Assembly: GCA_910577075.1 (NCBI GenBank) | Contig: CAJTKV010000008.1 | Coordinates: forward strand, 20,623-49,874 | Direction: 5' to 3' | DNA: 29,252 nt | From: an uncultured Bacilli bacterium | Lineage (GTDB): Bacteria > Bacillota_I > Bacilli_A > RF39 > UBA660 | Shown here: piece after piece, positions 29,068-29,252 of the stretch | Position numbering within the stretch: the stretch's first letter is position 1 | How the letters are laid out: each line of letters starts with the position of its first letter | The notes under the pieces: model-generated | What the model saw: only the letters and a program-made list of their open reading frames with translations | Databases searched by the model: none | What the model was told of the DNA's origin: nothing | Made by a program: the position numbers and the translations under genes

Positions 29068-29252
29068 TTAATTGTTAAAAATTAATGAATTTATTAATTT
29101 TTCTGTCGTTTCATAATCTTCGTCTAATAATTCTAGACGATAATTTCTTATTCCTAAATCATAAGCATAATCTACTATTTCATTATATTCATCTGAACTT
29201 AACTTATTATTTAAATTAGGAAAATCCTTAAAATTCTTCATAGGTGTATATT
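29068..29252 (-). CDS. PflA-like radical SAM protein, C-terminal end only
   Basis: The last ~61 codons of a gene running off the right edge. The peptide YTPMKNFKDFPNLNNKLSSD then EYNEIVDYAYDLGIRNYRLE matches the conserved C-terminal part of radical SAM proteins annotated as pyruvate-formate-lyase-activating-enzyme-like (pattern QYTPM...FPxLNxxLxxxEYxxVVDYAxxLG). The Cys cluster that binds the iron-sulfur centre would lie outside the window. Normally this end carries another 10-20 residues with an acidic tail; here it ends in LINSLIFNN. Its target is unknown. Confidence 0.72.
   Translation of the reverse strand, partial: YTPMKNFKDFPNLNNKLSSDEYNEIVDYAYDLGIRNYRLELLDEDYETTEKLINSLIFNN

Overview
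The window is about 29 kb of very AT-rich DNA. Genes are tightly packed, Shine-Dalgarno sites are strong (AGGAGG/AGGTGA type), TATAAT/extended -10 promoters are common, and many intrinsic terminators overlap stop codons. TGG is used for Trp and TGA acts as a stop, so the code is 11, not the Mycoplasma code. This, together with Gram-positive lipoproteins, an LtaS-like sulfatase and FtsX-type ABC exporters, suggests an uncultured low-GC Firmicute/Bacilli-type gut lineage (RF39-like). That placement is inference only. No tRNA, rRNA, IS element or CRISPR array was seen.

Layout. 1-7.0 kb: the 5' part of a degenerate cell-wall amidase, a small zinc-ribbon protein, enolase, a membrane PrsA-like foldase, a PlsC acyltransferase, and an operon of an LtaS-like enzyme plus a cytosolic HExxH protein. 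7.1-8.9 kb: a HerA/DUF87 ATPase. 8.97-9.72 kb: a gene-poor stretch that resolves into two tandem, diverged type I toxin-antitoxin units, each with a tiny hydrophobic peptide and a convergent antisense RNA. 9.7-11 kb: a small lipoprotein, a membrane protein and a cysteine-less thioredoxin-like protein. 11-15.6 kb: two adjacent ATPase-FtsX fusion ABC exporters. 15.7-20.3 kb: mostly minus-strand small genes, including a frameshifted membrane protein, a secreted thermonuclease, a DUF308 protein, a metallo-beta-lactamase-fold hydrolase, an Sm-like protein and a DUF1294 protein. 20.3-24.7 kb: an ABC exporter (ATPase and two permeases) with a membrane-anchored XRE regulator, divergent from a secreted small protein across a 40-bp perfect palindrome. 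24.8-26.4 kb: two lipoproteins. 26.5-28.0 kb: an ABC-2 ATPase/permease pair. 28.0-28.5 kb: non-coding DNA with a decayed reading frame and a cluster of hairpins. 28.5 kb to the end: a membrane-anchored protein and the C-terminus of a PflA-like radical SAM protein.

Most notable. (i) The twin type I toxin-antitoxin locus. In both copies the predicted RNA architecture is kept (promoters, transcript start, 5'-3' long-range helix, sequestered Shine-Dalgarno, antisense promoter, both terminators), while the paired bases differ between copies, which is compensatory evidence. (ii) The secreted protein / ABC exporter / membrane-XRE module around the palindrome, a plausible peptide-sensing or self-immunity system. 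Smaller items are a likely catalytically dead amidase, a Trx-fold protein without its CxxC, a gene broken at an A5 run, and an Sm-like small protein.
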